A stretch of 64,000 bases of DNA, from positions 62,001 through 126,000 of the forward strand of contig CAWCXF010000001.1 in NCBI GenBank assembly GCA_963799455.1, in the 5' to 3' direction. Origin of the DNA: CAWCXF01 sp963799455 (GTDB taxonomy: Bacteria > Pseudomonadota > Alphaproteobacteria > Rhodobacterales > Rhodobacteraceae). This document shows positions 8,904-20,315 of this stretch, piece after piece. How positions within the stretch are numbered: position 1 is the first letter of the stretch; every line of letters begins with the position of its first letter. The notes under the pieces were generated by a model. That model worked only from the letters and a program-made list of their open reading frames with translations. It was not told the origin of the DNA and made no database searches. A program made the translations under genes and the position numbers.

Positions 8904-10450
8904 GCGCGAGGCCGGGGGGGGCGCCCCGCCGCGGCGGGCGCCCCAACATCCTGATCCTGATGGTAGACCAGCTCGCGGGCACGCTCTTCCCCGACGGGCC
9001 GGCCGAGTTCCTGCACGTGCCCCATCTGCGGCGCCTCGCCGAGCGCTCCGCGCGCTTCGCCAACGCCTACGCCGCGAGCCCGCTCTGCGCGCCGGCCCGC
9101 GCGTCGTTCATGTCGGGCCAGCTCCCCTCGCGCACGCGCGTCTACGACAACGCCGCCGAGCTCGCCTCCGACGTGCCGACCTACGCCCACCACCTGCGCC
9201 GCGCGGGCTACGCCACCACGCTCTGCGGCAAGATGCACTTCGTCGGCCCCGACCAGATGCACGGCTTCGAGGAGCGCCTGACCACCGACGTCTATCCGGC
9301 CGACTTCGGCTGGACCCCGGACTGGAGCCGGCCCGACGAGCGCATCGACTGGTGGTACCACAACCTCGGCTCGGTCACGAGCGCGGGCGTGGCCGAGATC
9401 ACCAACCAGCTCGAATACGACGACGAGGTGGCCCACCACGCGGTGGCCAAGCTCCACGACCTGTCGAGGCGCCACGACCCGCGGCCCTGGTGCCTCACGG
9501 TCAGCTTCACCCACCCGCACGACCCCTACGTCGCGCGCCGCCGGTTCTGGGATCTCTACGAGGACGCCCCGGCGCTCGAGCCCGCCGTGCCCCCGATCCC
9601 CTACGAGGATCAGGATCCCCATTCGCAGCGGCTGATGCGGATGAGCGACCACGAGGCGTTCGACATCCGCGAGGGCGACGTGCGCCGCGCGCGGCGCGCC
9701 TACTTCGCCTCGATCTCCTACGTCGACGAGCGGATCGGCGAGATCCTGGGCGTGCTGGAGCGCGGGCGCATGGCCGAGGACACGGCCGTGGTGTTCCTGT
9801 CCGACCACGGCGACATGCTGGGCGAGCGGGGCCTGTGGTTCAAGATGAGCTTCTTCGAGGGCTCGGCGCGCGTGCCGCTGACGATCGCCGCGCCCGGCCT
9901 GCCCGCGGGCCGCGTCGAGGTGCCGGTCTCGACGATGGACGTGGCGCCCACCCTGGCCGAGATCGCGGGCGTCGATCAGGGCGAGGTCGCGCCCTGGACC
10001 CAAGGGGTGGGCCTGAGCGCCGTGGCATCGGGCGCCCCGCGCGGCCCCGTGCCGATGGAATACGCCGCCGAGGGCTCGGTGGCGCCGATGGTGGCCCTGC
10101 GCGACGGGGCCTTCAAGCTCGCCTTCTGCGAGGCCGACCCGCCCCAGCTCTTCGACCTCGCCCGCGACCCCGAGGAGCGCCGGAACCTCGCCGGGGATCC
10201 CGACCACGCCGCGCGCCTGGGCGCGATGGTCGCCGCCGTCCGCGCGCGCTGGGATCTGGCGCGCTTCGACGCGGCCGTGCGCGAGAGCCAGGCGCGGCGC
10301 CACCTCGTCTACGAGGCGCTCAGGAACGGCGCCTACTTCCCCTGGGATCACCAGCCGCTCAGGCGCGCCTCCGAGCGCTACATGCGCAACCACATGGACC
10401 TCAACGTGCTGGAGGCGGCGCAGCGCCATCCGCGCGACGAGCCGGGCTGA
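8900..10450 (+). CDS. betC: Choline-sulfatase
   Basis: This enzyme hydrolyses choline-O-sulfate to choline and sulfate. I place the start at TTG 8900, which overlaps the choX stop as TTGA. The first ATG (8959) would remove the conserved N-terminal strand 'RPNILILMVDQLAGTLFP'. From that start the protein has 516 residues. The sulfatase signature C-A-P-A-R (Cys63, converted to formylglycine) sits in SPLCAPARASFMSGQLPSR. Metal-binding blocks include MVDQ near the start and LSDHGDMLGERG. The C-terminal NHMDLNVLE and the RRHLV segments are typical of BetC. With ChoX, it supplies choline for betaine synthesis or for the demethylation route at 24869-29512. Confidence 0.93.
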   Translation: MSARPGGAPRRGGRPNILILMVDQLAGTLFPDGPAEFLHVPHLRRLAERSARFANAYAASPLCAPARASFMSGQLPSRTRVYDNAAELASDVPTYAHHLRRAGYATTLCGKMHFVGPDQMHGFEERLTTDVYPADFGWTPDWSRPDERIDWWYHNLGSVTSAGVAEITNQLEYDDEVAHHAVAKLHDLSRRHDPRPWCLTVSFTHPHDPYVARRRFWDLYEDAPALEPAVPPIPYEDQDPHSQRLMRMSDHEAFDIREGDVRRARRAYFASISYVDERIGEILGVLERGRMAEDTAVVFLSDHGDMLGERGLWFKMSFFEGSARVPLTIAAPGLPAGRVEVPVSTMDVAPTLAEIAGVDQGEVAPWTQGVGLSAVASGAPRGPVPMEYAAEGSVAPMVALRDGAFKLAFCEADPPQLFDLARDPEERRNLAGDPDHAARLGAMVAAVRARWDLARFDAAVRESQARRHLVYEALRNGAYFPWDHQPLRRASERYMRNHMDLNVLEAAQRHPRDEPG

Positions 10451-10810
10451 CGGCGACCCCATGCCCAGCACGCGGGCCGGGCTCGCGGGGCACGACTCAC
10501 GGGACACGAGAGGACTCGCGCCCGTCCGGGGCGGCTGATAGGCTGGGAGCGAACCGGATCGAGGATCGACCCGATCGATGCGCAGACGATCCCTCCGCCC
10601 TTCCGGACCGGCCTCGCCGCGGCCGGATCGCCGCCCGGGGCGGTCGCCGCATTCGACCGACCGTCGCATGCAACGCATCGGCGTTCTCGTGCGTTGGGCC
10701 CCGCTGGCGCCCGTCGGACGATCCTACCGCCGCTCCCCGGCCGAGCCGAGGCCCCTGTCGCCCCATGCAGCCCACACGAGCGATTTTCCGCCTGAAATGA
10801 GGAGTTCCCA
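10451..10810. other. Intergenic region, no gene found
   Basis: Open frames here are short, Arg/Pro-rich and uninformative. The last 30 bases contain AATGAGGAG, the ribosome binding site for the GTG start at 10811. A short AT-richer stretch (10785-10805) may belong to its promoter. Confidence 0.5.
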
Positions 10811-11491
10811 GTGAAATCCGGTCTCATCGCCGCCGCCTTGGCGTCCCTGCCCCTCGCCGCCTCGGCGGCGACCTTCAACTTCGGCGCCCTCGGCTCCGCC
10901 TTCGACGACGCCATGGGCTTCGAGGGCAGCTGGGAGGAGGTGACGGCCTGGGTGGACGGCACCCCCGGCACCTGGACCGTGGACGGCATCGGCGTCTCGG
11001 CCGCCACCGACTCGACCTACGTGCATACCGACAGCTCCTGGCGCCTCGGCCCCGATGCGGGCATCGGCCCCTGCGGCATCGCCGACTGCAACGCCAACGA
11101 CGAGGACGGGTTCGGGCCGGGCGAGACCATCACCCTGACCTTCTCCGAGCCGGTCTCGATGACGAGCCTCCTGCTGCGCCAGAGCGATCCGGGCCGCGGG
11201 CCGAACGATCCCGACCACACCCCGGCGCAGGGCTCGCTCACCCTCGACGGCGCGACCCGCAGCGTCGTGGACGGCGTGGTCCAGGGCGGCTTCGGCTCGG
11301 GCACGACCTGGGTGTTCGGCTATGGCGGCGCCGATCCCGCCGACTACTACATCAACACCGCCGTGGTGGAGTCCACCCCCCCCGGCCCGCCGCCGGGGCC
11401 GCCGCCCGCGCCGATCCCGCTGCCCGCCTCGGCGCTCCTGCTGGGCGCCGCGCTCGGCGGCCTGGGGTTCCTCCGCCGCCGCGCCGCCTGA
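10811..11491 (+). CDS. VPLPA-CTERM sorting domain-containing protein
   Basis: This is an exported protein of 226 residues that starts with GTG after AATGAGGAG. It has a Sec signal (residues 1-19, ending ASAA), then a soluble beta-rich domain with six Cys/Asp-bearing loops (PCGIADCNANDEDGFGPGE) and the strand TITLTFSEPVSMTSLLL. A proline linker (PPGPPPGPPPAP) leads to the C-terminal sorting tag IPLPASALLLGAALGGL followed by FLRRR. The tag is the VPLPA variant of PEP-CTERM, recognised by a membrane exosortase that anchors or releases the protein at the surface. The function of the main domain is unknown. It stands alone, without exosortase genes nearby. Confidence 0.85.
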   Translation: MKSGLIAAALASLPLAASAATFNFGALGSAFDDAMGFEGSWEEVTAWVDGTPGTWTVDGIGVSAATDSTYVHTDSSWRLGPDAGIGPCGIADCNANDEDGFGPGETITLTFSEPVSMTSLLLRQSDPGRGPNDPDHTPAQGSLTLDGATRSVVDGVVQGGFGSGTTWVFGYGGADPADYYINTAVVESTPPGPPPGPPPAPIPLPASALLLGAALGGLGFLRRRAA

Positions 11492-12017
11492 CGCGCCCGG
11501 CCCGAGCCCCCCGCCCGGACGGCGCCACGGCGCCCGCCTGAGCCCGGCCGAGGCTCCGGCCGATGCCCCGGCTGCGTCTTGGCGATCTCGGCGCAAGCTC
11601 TCGCTTCGGAAGGGTGGAGGGGTTTCGGCCCGAAAGTGGCGAAGCCTCTCCCGACGACCCTCGCGCTCCGCGGCCGCGTCGAAGCGGTCCCCCGGCGGGC
11701 TCCGGAGGCGCTTCGGCGCCCTCGCCGCGAGGGGACGGCGCGCGAGCCCCCCCACCGTCCCGGTCGCCCCTCGTCCGGGGGCGCGAGCCCTCCGTGACGA
11801 GGACCGCGTGACGAGGACCGGCCCCGTCGCCCGAGGCCGCCGTCCCGCCGGGGCCGACGGCCGGGCCGCGGCTCGACCCCGAGGCGCCGCCAGGGGCGCG
11901 AGGATGCGAACTCGCGGCCCCCGATCAGCAAAGGTATGTTCCCCGGCAGGACGGGTATGCTACGTCCCGGTTCGGATGCAGGAGCGCAACGACGCTCCTG
12001 GCTTCGGGAGGAGTGCC
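11492..12017. other. Intergenic region upstream of acs
   Basis: No coding frame here is convincing. The final 100 bases are AT-richer and hold two GGTATG words (11934 and 11954) and a GGACG/CGTCC inverted repeat near 11950-11970. The acs promoter is likely in this stretch. GGGAGGAG precedes the acs ATG. Confidence 0.45.
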
Positions 12018-13988
<1,971 letters not shown>

Positions 13989-14085
13989 GGCGCGCGCGCT
14001 TCGAGATCCCGGCCCCGCCCGCACCCGACCCATCACGCCGCCGGGAGCCCCGAGAAGGCCCCAGCCCCACGGAGGAGACGAGCCC

Positions 14086-14373
14086 TTGAGCGAGAGAACG
14101 ACCGACACGGCCCGAAGGGCCGAGGAGGACCGGCGAGGCTACTGGTCCGCGAACCTGCGCCTCATCATCGGATGCCTTGTCGTCTGGGGCCTGGTGTCCT
14201 TCGGCTTCGGCATCCTCTTGCGCCCGCTGCTCGCGGGCATCGGGGTCGGCGGCACCGACCTCGGCTTCTGGTTCGCCCAGCAGGGCTCGATCCTGGTCTT
14301 CCTGGTGATCATCTTCTTCTACGCCTGGCGCATGAACAGGCTCGACCGTCACTACGGCGTGGACGAGGAGTAG
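14086..14373 (+). CDS. DUF4212 small membrane subunit of a solute symporter
   Basis: This 95-residue membrane protein has two hydrophobic helices (LIIGCLVVWGLVSFGFGILL and ILVFLVIIFFYAW) and ends with NRLDRHYGVDEE, the hallmark tail of DUF4212. The start is TTG at 14086 after GGAGGAGACG; no ATG fits. DUF4212 genes precede VC_2705-type sodium:solute symporters, much as yjcH precedes actP, and the pair is thought to form one acetate-type transporter. The symporter starts 6 bases downstream. Confidence 0.9.
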   Translation: MSERTTDTARRAEEDRRGYWSANLRLIIGCLVVWGLVSFGFGILLRPLLAGIGVGGTDLGFWFAQQGSILVFLVIIFFYAWRMNRLDRHYGVDEE

Positions 14374-14379
14374 GCCGCG

Positions 14380-16161
14380 ATGGACCAGTACACGCTCAAC
14401 CTGCTGTTCGTGGGCGCGAGCTTCGCGCTCTACATCGGCATCGCCATCTGGGCCCGCGCCTGCACCACCTCGGAGTTCTACACCGCGGGCCGCGGCGTCC
14501 ATCCGGTGATGAACGGCATGGCCACCGCGGCCGACTGGATGTCGGCGGCCTCCTTCATCTCGCTGGCCGGCATCGTCGCCTTCGCCGGCTACTCGGCCTC
14601 GGCCTATCTGATGGGCTGGACGGGCGGCTACGTGCTGCTGGCGCTGCTGCTCGCGCCCTACCTGCGCAAGTTCGGCAAGTTCACCGTCCCCGAGTTCATC
14701 GGCGACCGCTTCTACAGCCGGCACGGCGCGGCTCGTGGCGGTGATCTGCCTCATCGTGATCTCGGTCACCTACGTCATCGGGCAGATGACCGGCGCGGGC
14801 GTCGCCTTCTCGCGCTTCCTCGAGGTGGACATCACCACAGGCCTCTTCATCGGCGCGGCGGTGGTCTTCTTCTACGCCGTGCTCGGCGGCATGAAGGGCA
14901 TCACCTACACGCAGGTGGCGCAGTACGTCGTGCTGATCACCGCCTACACCATCCCCGCGATCTTCATCTCGCTCCAGCTCACCGACAACCCGATCCCGCC
15001 CCTCGGGCTCTTCAGCGAGCACCAGGCCTCGGGCGAGCCGCTCCTCGGCCGTCTCAACGCGGTCGTGCAGGATCTGGGCTTCGGCGCCTACACCACGCAG
15101 GACGGATCGCCCATGGCGGTCCTCAACATGACCCTCTTCACCTTCTCGCTGATGATCGGCACCGCGGGGCTGCCCCACGTCATCATCCGCTTCTTCACCG
15201 TGCCGCGGGTGGCGGACGCGCGCTGGTCGGCGGGCTGGGCGCTCGTCTTCATCGCGCTGCTCTACCTCACCTGCCCGGCGGTGGGCGCGATGGCGCGGCT
15301 CAACATCATCGACACCATCTACCCGGGCGGCGTCGCCGAGGAGCCCATCGCCTACGACGAGCGGCCCGACTGGATCCGCAACTGGGAGGTGACGGGGCTC
15401 CTCCAGTTCGAGGATCAAGAACGGCGACGGCCGCATCCAGTACTACAACGGCGACAGCGAGGCCTTCGCCGAGGCCGCCGCGGCGCGCGGCTGGGAGGGC
15501 AACGAGCTCACCGTCAACAACGACATCCTGGTGCTCGCCAACCCCGAGATCGCGCAGCTCCCGGGCTGGGTGATCGCGCTGATCGCGGCGGGCGGCCTGG
15601 CCGCGGCGCTCTCGACGGCGGCGGGGCTCTTGCTGGCCATCTCCTCGGCCATCAGCCACGACCTCATCAAGGCGCAGATCAACCCGGGCATCTCGGAGCG
15701 CGGGGAGCTGCTGGCCGCGCGGATCTCGATGGCCGTGGCGATCGTGGTGGCGACCTGGCTCGGGCTCAACCCCCCGGGCTTCGCGGCGCAGACGGTGGCG
15801 CTGGCCTTCGGGCTCGCGGCGGCGACGATCTTCCCCGCGCTGATGATGGGCATCTTCTCGACGCGCATCAACGACAAGGGCGCCGTGTGCGGGGATGCTC
15901 ACGGGCCTGATCTTCACCGTGGTCTACATCTTCCTGCACAAGGGCTGGTTCTTCGTCCCCGGCACCAACCAGTTCGAGGACACGATCGAGGGCTCGCTGC
16001 TGGGGATCCAGTCCACCGCCATCGGCTCGATCGGGGCGCTGCTCAACTTCGCGGTGGCCTATCTCGTGTCGAGCCGCACCGCCGAGACGCCCGAGCACAT
16101 CAAGGCGCTCGTGGAGAGCGTCCGCGTGCCCCGCGGCGCCGGCGTGGCCACGGCCCACTGA
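14380..16161 (+). pseudogene. Sodium:solute symporter, VC_2705 subfamily (acetate permease-like), three frameshifts
   Basis: The gene would encode a roughly 590-residue symporter of the SSS family importing acetate or a similar acid for Acs. The pieces in order are 14380-about 14720 (AADWMSAASFISLAGIVAF, VPEFIGDRFYSR), 14720-15417 (ARLVAVICLIVISVTYVIGQ up to LLQFED), 15417-15890 (KNGDGRIQYYNGDSEAF up to STRINDKGAVCG) and 15890-16161 (MLTGLIFTVVYIFLHKG up to the stop). Homology is continuous across each break. The breaks fall in CGGCACGGCGC, GGATCAAGAA and GCGGGGATG, all short G/C-rich contexts. Three independent single-base changes in one otherwise perfect gene suggest sequencing indels, though a true pseudogene cannot be excluded. 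Confidence 0.85.
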
Positions 16162-16172
16162 CCGGTCCCGGG

Positions 16173-16193
16173 CGGGCGCCTTCCCGGCGCCCG
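16173..16193 (+). terminator. Intercistronic hairpin after the symporter gene
   Basis: CGGGCGCC (16173-16180) and GGCGCCCG (16186-16193) form a perfect 8-bp stem with the loop TTCCC. There is no T-run. The next gene starts 19 bases later, so this may be an attenuator or mRNA-stabilising stem rather than a full terminator. Confidence 0.4.
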
Positions 16194-16211
16194 GCCCCCC
16201 TGGGGGGACGC

Positions 16212-18023
16212 ATGGACCAGGCCGAGTTCCTCTCGACCGTGCCGCCCTGGGACGCGCTCGCGCCCGACGAGCTGGCGCGCCTCGCCGCCGCGCTGCGGCC
16301 TCGCCGCTTCGCGGCCGGAGAGCGCATCCACGGCCCCGGCGAGCCGCCGGACGGGCTCCACCTCGTCCGCCGCGGCCGGGTCGAGCTCAGCGACGCGGCC
16401 GGCGCGGCCCTCTCCACCCTCGGCCCCCGCGACGCCTTCGGCGAGCGCGCCCTGATGGGCGACGCCCTCGCCCACGCCGAGGCCACCGCCCTGGAGGAGA
16501 CCGTCCTCCTGACGCTGCCGGCCGGGCGGTTCCACGCGCTCGCCGAGGCCCACCCGGCGGTCGCCGCCTTCTTCGCCCGCCCCCGGCCGGGCCGGGCCGC
16601 GGCGCACCCCCCGAGCCTCGCCGAGACCCGCGTCGAGGCGCTGATGTCGCCCGACCCCGCCACCTGCCCGCCCGGGACCACCATCGGCGAGGCCGCCCGG
16701 ATCATGCGCGATCGCGGCATCTCCTCGCTCCTCGTGACGGGCGACGGGGGCCTCGCCGGCATCCTCACCATCCGCGACATCTCGGGTCGCGTCGTGGCCG
16801 GAGGGATGGACCCGCGGGCCCCCGTGAGCGAGGCGATGACGCCCGAGCCCCTGACCCTGCCGCCCGACGCCATCGGCTCTGACGTGCTGCACGCGATGAT
16901 GGAGCGCGGCGTCGGCCACGTCCCGATCGTCGGGGCGGGCGGGCTCGTCGGCATCGTCACCCGGACCGACCTCACGCGCTTCCAGGCCGAGAGTTCCGCC
17001 CAGATCGTGGGCGACGCGGCCCATGCGCCGGACGCGGCCGCGCTCGCCGCGATCACCGCGCGCGTCCCGCGGCTGCTGGCCCAGCTCGTGGGCGCGGGCC
17101 ACCGCCACGAGGTCGTCACGCGCCTGATCACCGGCGTCGCCGACGCCGTGACGCGCCGCCTGCTGGCGCTGGCCGAGGCCGAGCTCGGGGCCCCGCCCGC
17201 GCCCTATCTCTGGCTCGCCTGCGGCTCCCAGGGCCGCCAGGAGCAGACCGGCGTCAGCGACCAGGACAACGGCCTCATCCTGTCGGACGCCGCGGCGCCC
17301 GCGCACGACGCCTACTTCGCCGCGCTGGCCCGCTTCGTCTGCGGCGGCCTCGACCGGGCGGGCTACGCGTTCTGCCCCGGCGGGATGATGGCCGCCAACC
17401 CGCGCTGGCGCCAGCCCGTCCGGGTCTGGCGCGACACCTTCGCGGGCTGGATCGCCACCCCCGACCCGATGGCGCGGATGCTGGCCTCGGTGATGTTCGA
17501 CCTGCGCCCGATCGGCGGGGACGCCTCGCTCCACGAGGGGCTCCAGGCCGAGACCCTGGCCGCGGCGCAGCGCAACTCGATCTTCGTGGCGCACATGGTG
17601 TCGAGCTCGCTCCACCACGCGCCGCCTCTGAGCCTCTTCGGCGGGCTCGCCACGCTAAAGCGCGGCGAGCACCGCCGCCACATCGACCTCAAGATGAGCG
17701 GCGTGGTGCCGGTGGTGGATCTCGGGCGCATCTACGCGCTGCGCGGCGCGCTCGCGCCGGTGGGCACCCGCGCCCGGATCGAGGCGGCGCGCGGGAGGGG
17801 CGTGATCAGCGAGGCCGGCGGGCGCGACCTGATCGACGCCTACGACCTCATCGCCCAGACCCGGCTCGATCACCAGGCGGCCCGGGTCCGCGCGGGCGAG
17901 GCCCCCGACAACTTCCTCGCGCCCGCCACGCTCTCGGCCTTCGAGCGCAACCATCTGCGCGACGCCTTCGCCGTGGTGCGCACCATGCAATCGGCCGCGG
18001 CGCAGGGGCGCGGCGTGCCGTAG
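16212..18023 (+). CDS. Cyclic nucleotide-binding / CBS / DUF294 nucleotidyltransferase-like protein
   Basis: This 603-residue cytoplasmic signalling protein has four parts. An N-terminal cyclic-nucleotide-binding-like domain spans residues about 5-125 (FAAGERIHGPGEPPDGLHLV, FGERALMGD). A pair of CBS domains follows at about 145-260 (VEALMSPDPATCPPGTTIGE, VSEAMTPEPLTLPPD). A DUF294 nucleotidyltransferase-like domain sits at about 290-430, with the G-S and D-x-D motif in ACGSQGRQEQTGVSDQDNG. The C-terminal DUF294 helical domain contains GGLATLKRGEHRRHIDLKM. It lies directly downstream of the acetate symporter and upstream of the exonuclease, a recurrent neighbourhood. It may sense nucleotides and regulate the symporter, but its activity is not established. 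Confidence 0.9.
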   Translation: MDQAEFLSTVPPWDALAPDELARLAAALRPRRFAAGERIHGPGEPPDGLHLVRRGRVELSDAAGAALSTLGPRDAFGERALMGDALAHAEATALEETVLLTLPAGRFHALAEAHPAVAAFFARPRPGRAAAHPPSLAETRVEALMSPDPATCPPGTTIGEAARIMRDRGISSLLVTGDGGLAGILTIRDISGRVVAGGMDPRAPVSEAMTPEPLTLPPDAIGSDVLHAMMERGVGHVPIVGAGGLVGIVTRTDLTRFQAESSAQIVGDAAHAPDAAALAAITARVPRLLAQLVGAGHRHEVVTRLITGVADAVTRRLLALAEAELGAPPAPYLWLACGSQGRQEQTGVSDQDNGLILSDAAAPAHDAYFAALARFVCGGLDRAGYAFCPGGMMAANPRWRQPVRVWRDTFAGWIATPDPMARMLASVMFDLRPIGGDASLHEGLQAETLAAAQRNSIFVAHMVSSSLHHAPPLSLFGGLATLKRGEHRRHIDLKMSGVVPVVDLGRIYALRGALAPVGTRARIEAARGRGVISEAGGRDLIDAYDLIAQTRLDHQAARVRAGEAPDNFLAPATLSAFERNHLRDAFAVVRTMQSAAAQGRGVP

Positions 18024-18104
18024 CCCCGAACGCGGAGCGCGGCCCCGAACGCGGGGTGCGGCCCCTGTCGAGGGGTGCCGACGAGACGCGGCGCATGGCC
18101 TCGC

Positions 18105-18350
18105 GGCCGAAGGCACGGTCGGGGCCGCGTGCCGGGAGCGTGGCCCATGCGCTCTCGCCGAAGGGCGGGGCGTGAGCTCCCGGCCTGGAGGCCGGCGTGC
18201 ATCCTCGGGCCGAGGGCGCGGCGCGGAGTCCTGCGCCGAGGGCTCGGCCCTGAGCCTCGCGTCCGAGGGCGCGGCGTGTATCCTCGCCCCCAGGGTGCGA
18301 TGGGCATCCTCGCGGCCGGGGGCGCGGCGCGGGGCGTCCGCCGAGGGAGG
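18105..18350. repeat. Degenerate 25-27-bp tandem repeats
   Basis: Seven or eight imperfect copies follow a pattern close to CCGAGGGCGCGGCGTG plus TCCTCGC. Clear unit starts include about 18212, 18238, 18264, 18290 and 18317; weaker copies lie upstream. The array lies between the DUF294 gene and the next start at 18358, and its final copy (CCGAGGGAGGG) provides the ribosome binding site. A frame is open through part of it but looks non-coding. I found no other gene in 18024-18357. Confidence 0.55.
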
Positions 18351-18357
18351 GATTCTC

Positions 18358-18903
18358 ATGCTGTTGGAGCTCTTGGCCGTCGTCTTCGCCGGGCTCGCGG
18401 GGGGCGGGGTCGCCTCGCTCGCGCGGCGCGCGGTCCGTGCCCTGCCGCGCTGGGCCCTGCCGCGCTGGCTGGTGCCGGTGGCGGCGGGGGGCGCGATGCT
18501 CGCGGTGGCGGTCGCGCTCGAATACGCTTGGTTCGAGCGCACCCGCGACGCGCTGCCGCCCCGCGTCGCGGTGGCGCTGACGCATGAGAACCGCGCGCCC
18601 TGGCGCCCCTGGACCTATTTCGCGCCCTTCGTCGATCGCTTCGTGGCGGTGGATGCGGGCTCGGTCCTGACCCATCCGGCCGCGCCCGACCGGCGCATCG
18701 TGGACGTGCTCGTGTTCGGCCGCTGGACCCCGCCGCGCCGCGTGCGCGCGGCCTTCGACTGCGCCGCGGGGCGCCGCGCCGACTTGGTGGAGGGCGTCTC
18801 GCTGGGGCCCGGCGGCGCGATCGAGGGCGCGGCCTGGCGCGACACCGGGCTCGACGACCCGGTGACGCGCGCCGCCTGCGCCGCCCCCGAGGCGGGGGCC
18901 TGA
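18358..18903 (+). CDS. Hypothetical protein with N-terminal membrane helices, in the acetate/exonuclease operon
   Basis: The 181 residues begin at ATG 18358 after GAGGGAGGG. There are two hydrophobic segments, residues 1-17 (LLELLAVVFAGLAGGGVASL) and about 35-52 (LVPVAAGGAMLAVAVAL). A soluble domain follows with YFAPFVDRFVAVDAGSVL and VDVLVFGRWTPPRRVRAAFD. It ends 2 bases before the exonuclease start. I recognise it only as the small conserved gene often found between DUF294 and DnaQ-type exonuclease genes in acs-symporter clusters. Its function is unknown. Confidence 0.75.
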   Translation: MLLELLAVVFAGLAGGGVASLARRAVRALPRWALPRWLVPVAAGGAMLAVAVALEYAWFERTRDALPPRVAVALTHENRAPWRPWTYFAPFVDRFVAVDAGSVLTHPAAPDRRIVDVLVFGRWTPPRRVRAAFDCAAGRRADLVEGVSLGPGGAIEGAAWRDTGLDDPVTRAACAAPEAGA

Positions 18904-18905
18904 GG

Positions 18906-20315
18906 ATGCGCGGCTGGGGCCTGCGCCGGCGCATGGCGCTGGTCTTCGCCGCCCTGGGCTCGGGCGCGGTCGCGGCCACCGCGCTCGGCCTGTGGGTCGC
19001 CTACGGGCGCCTGGGCGAGCCGGCCGCGCTGTCGCCGCTGGTGGTGGCGGGCGCGATCTCGTCCTTCGTCACGCTCGGCCTGACGGCGGCCGTCTGGCTG
19101 ATGTTCGACGAGAAGGTCGCGCGGCCCCTGCTCTCGCTCGCGGCCGCCATGCGCACCCGCGCCCATGGCGAGGTGACGGCGCCGCTCGACGCCTCGCCCG
19201 CGCGCCATCTGGGCGACCTCGGCCCGGCGGCGGCGGCGCTGTGCGAGCGGCTCGCGCGGGGCCGCGCGGAGGCCCGCGAGACCGTCGCGCACGCCACCGA
19301 GCGGCTCGCGGCCGAGCGCGCGCAGCTCGCCGCGATCCTGTCGGAGATCCCCGTGGCCTGCCTCGCCACGGGCCCCACCCACCGCGTGACGCTCTACGAC
19401 CGGCAATGCGTGCACCTGCTGGGCGGCGTGGCGCCCTTGGGCCTCGACCGCCCCGTCTTCGACTACCTCGACCGCGAGGCGCTCGGGCGCGCCACCGAAG
19501 CGCTCGCCTCGGGCGGCGCCTACCTGGACGCCGAGATCCCCACCGCCGACGGGCGGGCCGTGGTGCGCGCCCGCATCCGGCCGATCGGGCGCCATGGCGG
19601 CCACCTCCTGGCGATAGAGACCGATGCGGAAGGGGTGGCGATCGCCGAGCGGCCGCTCGTCTTCGACTTCGACCTCCTCGACCGCCCGGCCGACCGGGAC
19701 ACGGCCGAGACCCCGCTCGCGCGCCTGGCCCTCGTCGTCTTCGACACCGAGACCACGGGGCTCTCGCCTGCGCGCGACGAGATCGTGCAGATCGGCGCGG
19801 TGCGCGTCGTGGGCGCACGCCTGGTCGAGGGCGAGGCCTTCGAGACGCTGGTCGATCCCGGCCGGCCGATCCCGGCCGCCTCCACCCGCGTCCACGGCCT
19901 CGACGACGCGGCCGTGGCCGGCGCGCCCTCCATTGCCGAGGCCGGCCGCGCCCTCCACCGCTTCGCCGAAGGGGCCGTGCTGGTGGCGCACAACGCGCCC
20001 TTCGACCTCGCCTTCCTGCGCCGCCACCAGGGCGCCATGGGCTGCGCCTTCGACCATCCCGTCCTCGACACGGTGCTGCTGTCGGCCGCGGTGTTCGGCG
20101 AGGCGGTGCCGCACACGCTCGACGCCATCGCCGAGCGGCTGGGCGTGGGGCTCGACCCCGCCCGGCGCCACACCGCGATGGGCGACGCGGTGGCCACGGC
20201 CGAGGTGCTGCTGCATCTCATGCCGGTGCTGGAGGCCGCGGGGGTGCGCACCCTCGGCGAGGCCGTCGAGGCCCAGCGCCGCCACGGGCGCCTGCTGCCC
20301 GACCCCAACGCCTGA
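18906..20315 (+). CDS. Membrane-anchored PAS-like / DnaQ-type 3'-5' exonuclease
   Basis: The 469 residues combine a sensor-like N-terminus with a nuclease. Two membrane helices (residues about 8-30 and 43-66) precede a HAMP-like helix (FDEKVARPLLSLAAAMRTRA). A coiled, Ala/Glu-rich stretch leads into a PAS-like domain (LAAILSEIPVACLATGPTH, residues about 140-245). The C-terminal DEDDh exonuclease (residues about 270-445) has Exo I FDTETTGLSP, Exo II AHNAPFDLAFL and Exo III RRHTAMGDAVATAEVL, so all catalytic acids and the histidine are kept. It degrades DNA or RNA ends in principle. Why a nuclease is tethered to a membrane sensor beside acetate genes is unclear. Confidence 0.88.
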   Translation: MRGWGLRRRMALVFAALGSGAVAATALGLWVAYGRLGEPAALSPLVVAGAISSFVTLGLTAAVWLMFDEKVARPLLSLAAAMRTRAHGEVTAPLDASPARHLGDLGPAAAALCERLARGRAEARETVAHATERLAAERAQLAAILSEIPVACLATGPTHRVTLYDRQCVHLLGGVAPLGLDRPVFDYLDREALGRATEALASGGAYLDAEIPTADGRAVVRARIRPIGRHGGHLLAIETDAEGVAIAERPLVFDFDLLDRPADRDTAETPLARLALVVFDTETTGLSPARDEIVQIGAVRVVGARLVEGEAFETLVDPGRPIPAASTRVHGLDDAAVAGAPSIAEAGRALHRFAEGAVLVAHNAPFDLAFLRRHQGAMGCAFDHPVLDTVLLSAAVFGEAVPHTLDAIAERLGVGLDPARRHTAMGDAVATAEVLLHLMPVLEAAGVRTLGEAVEAQRRHGRLLPDPNA

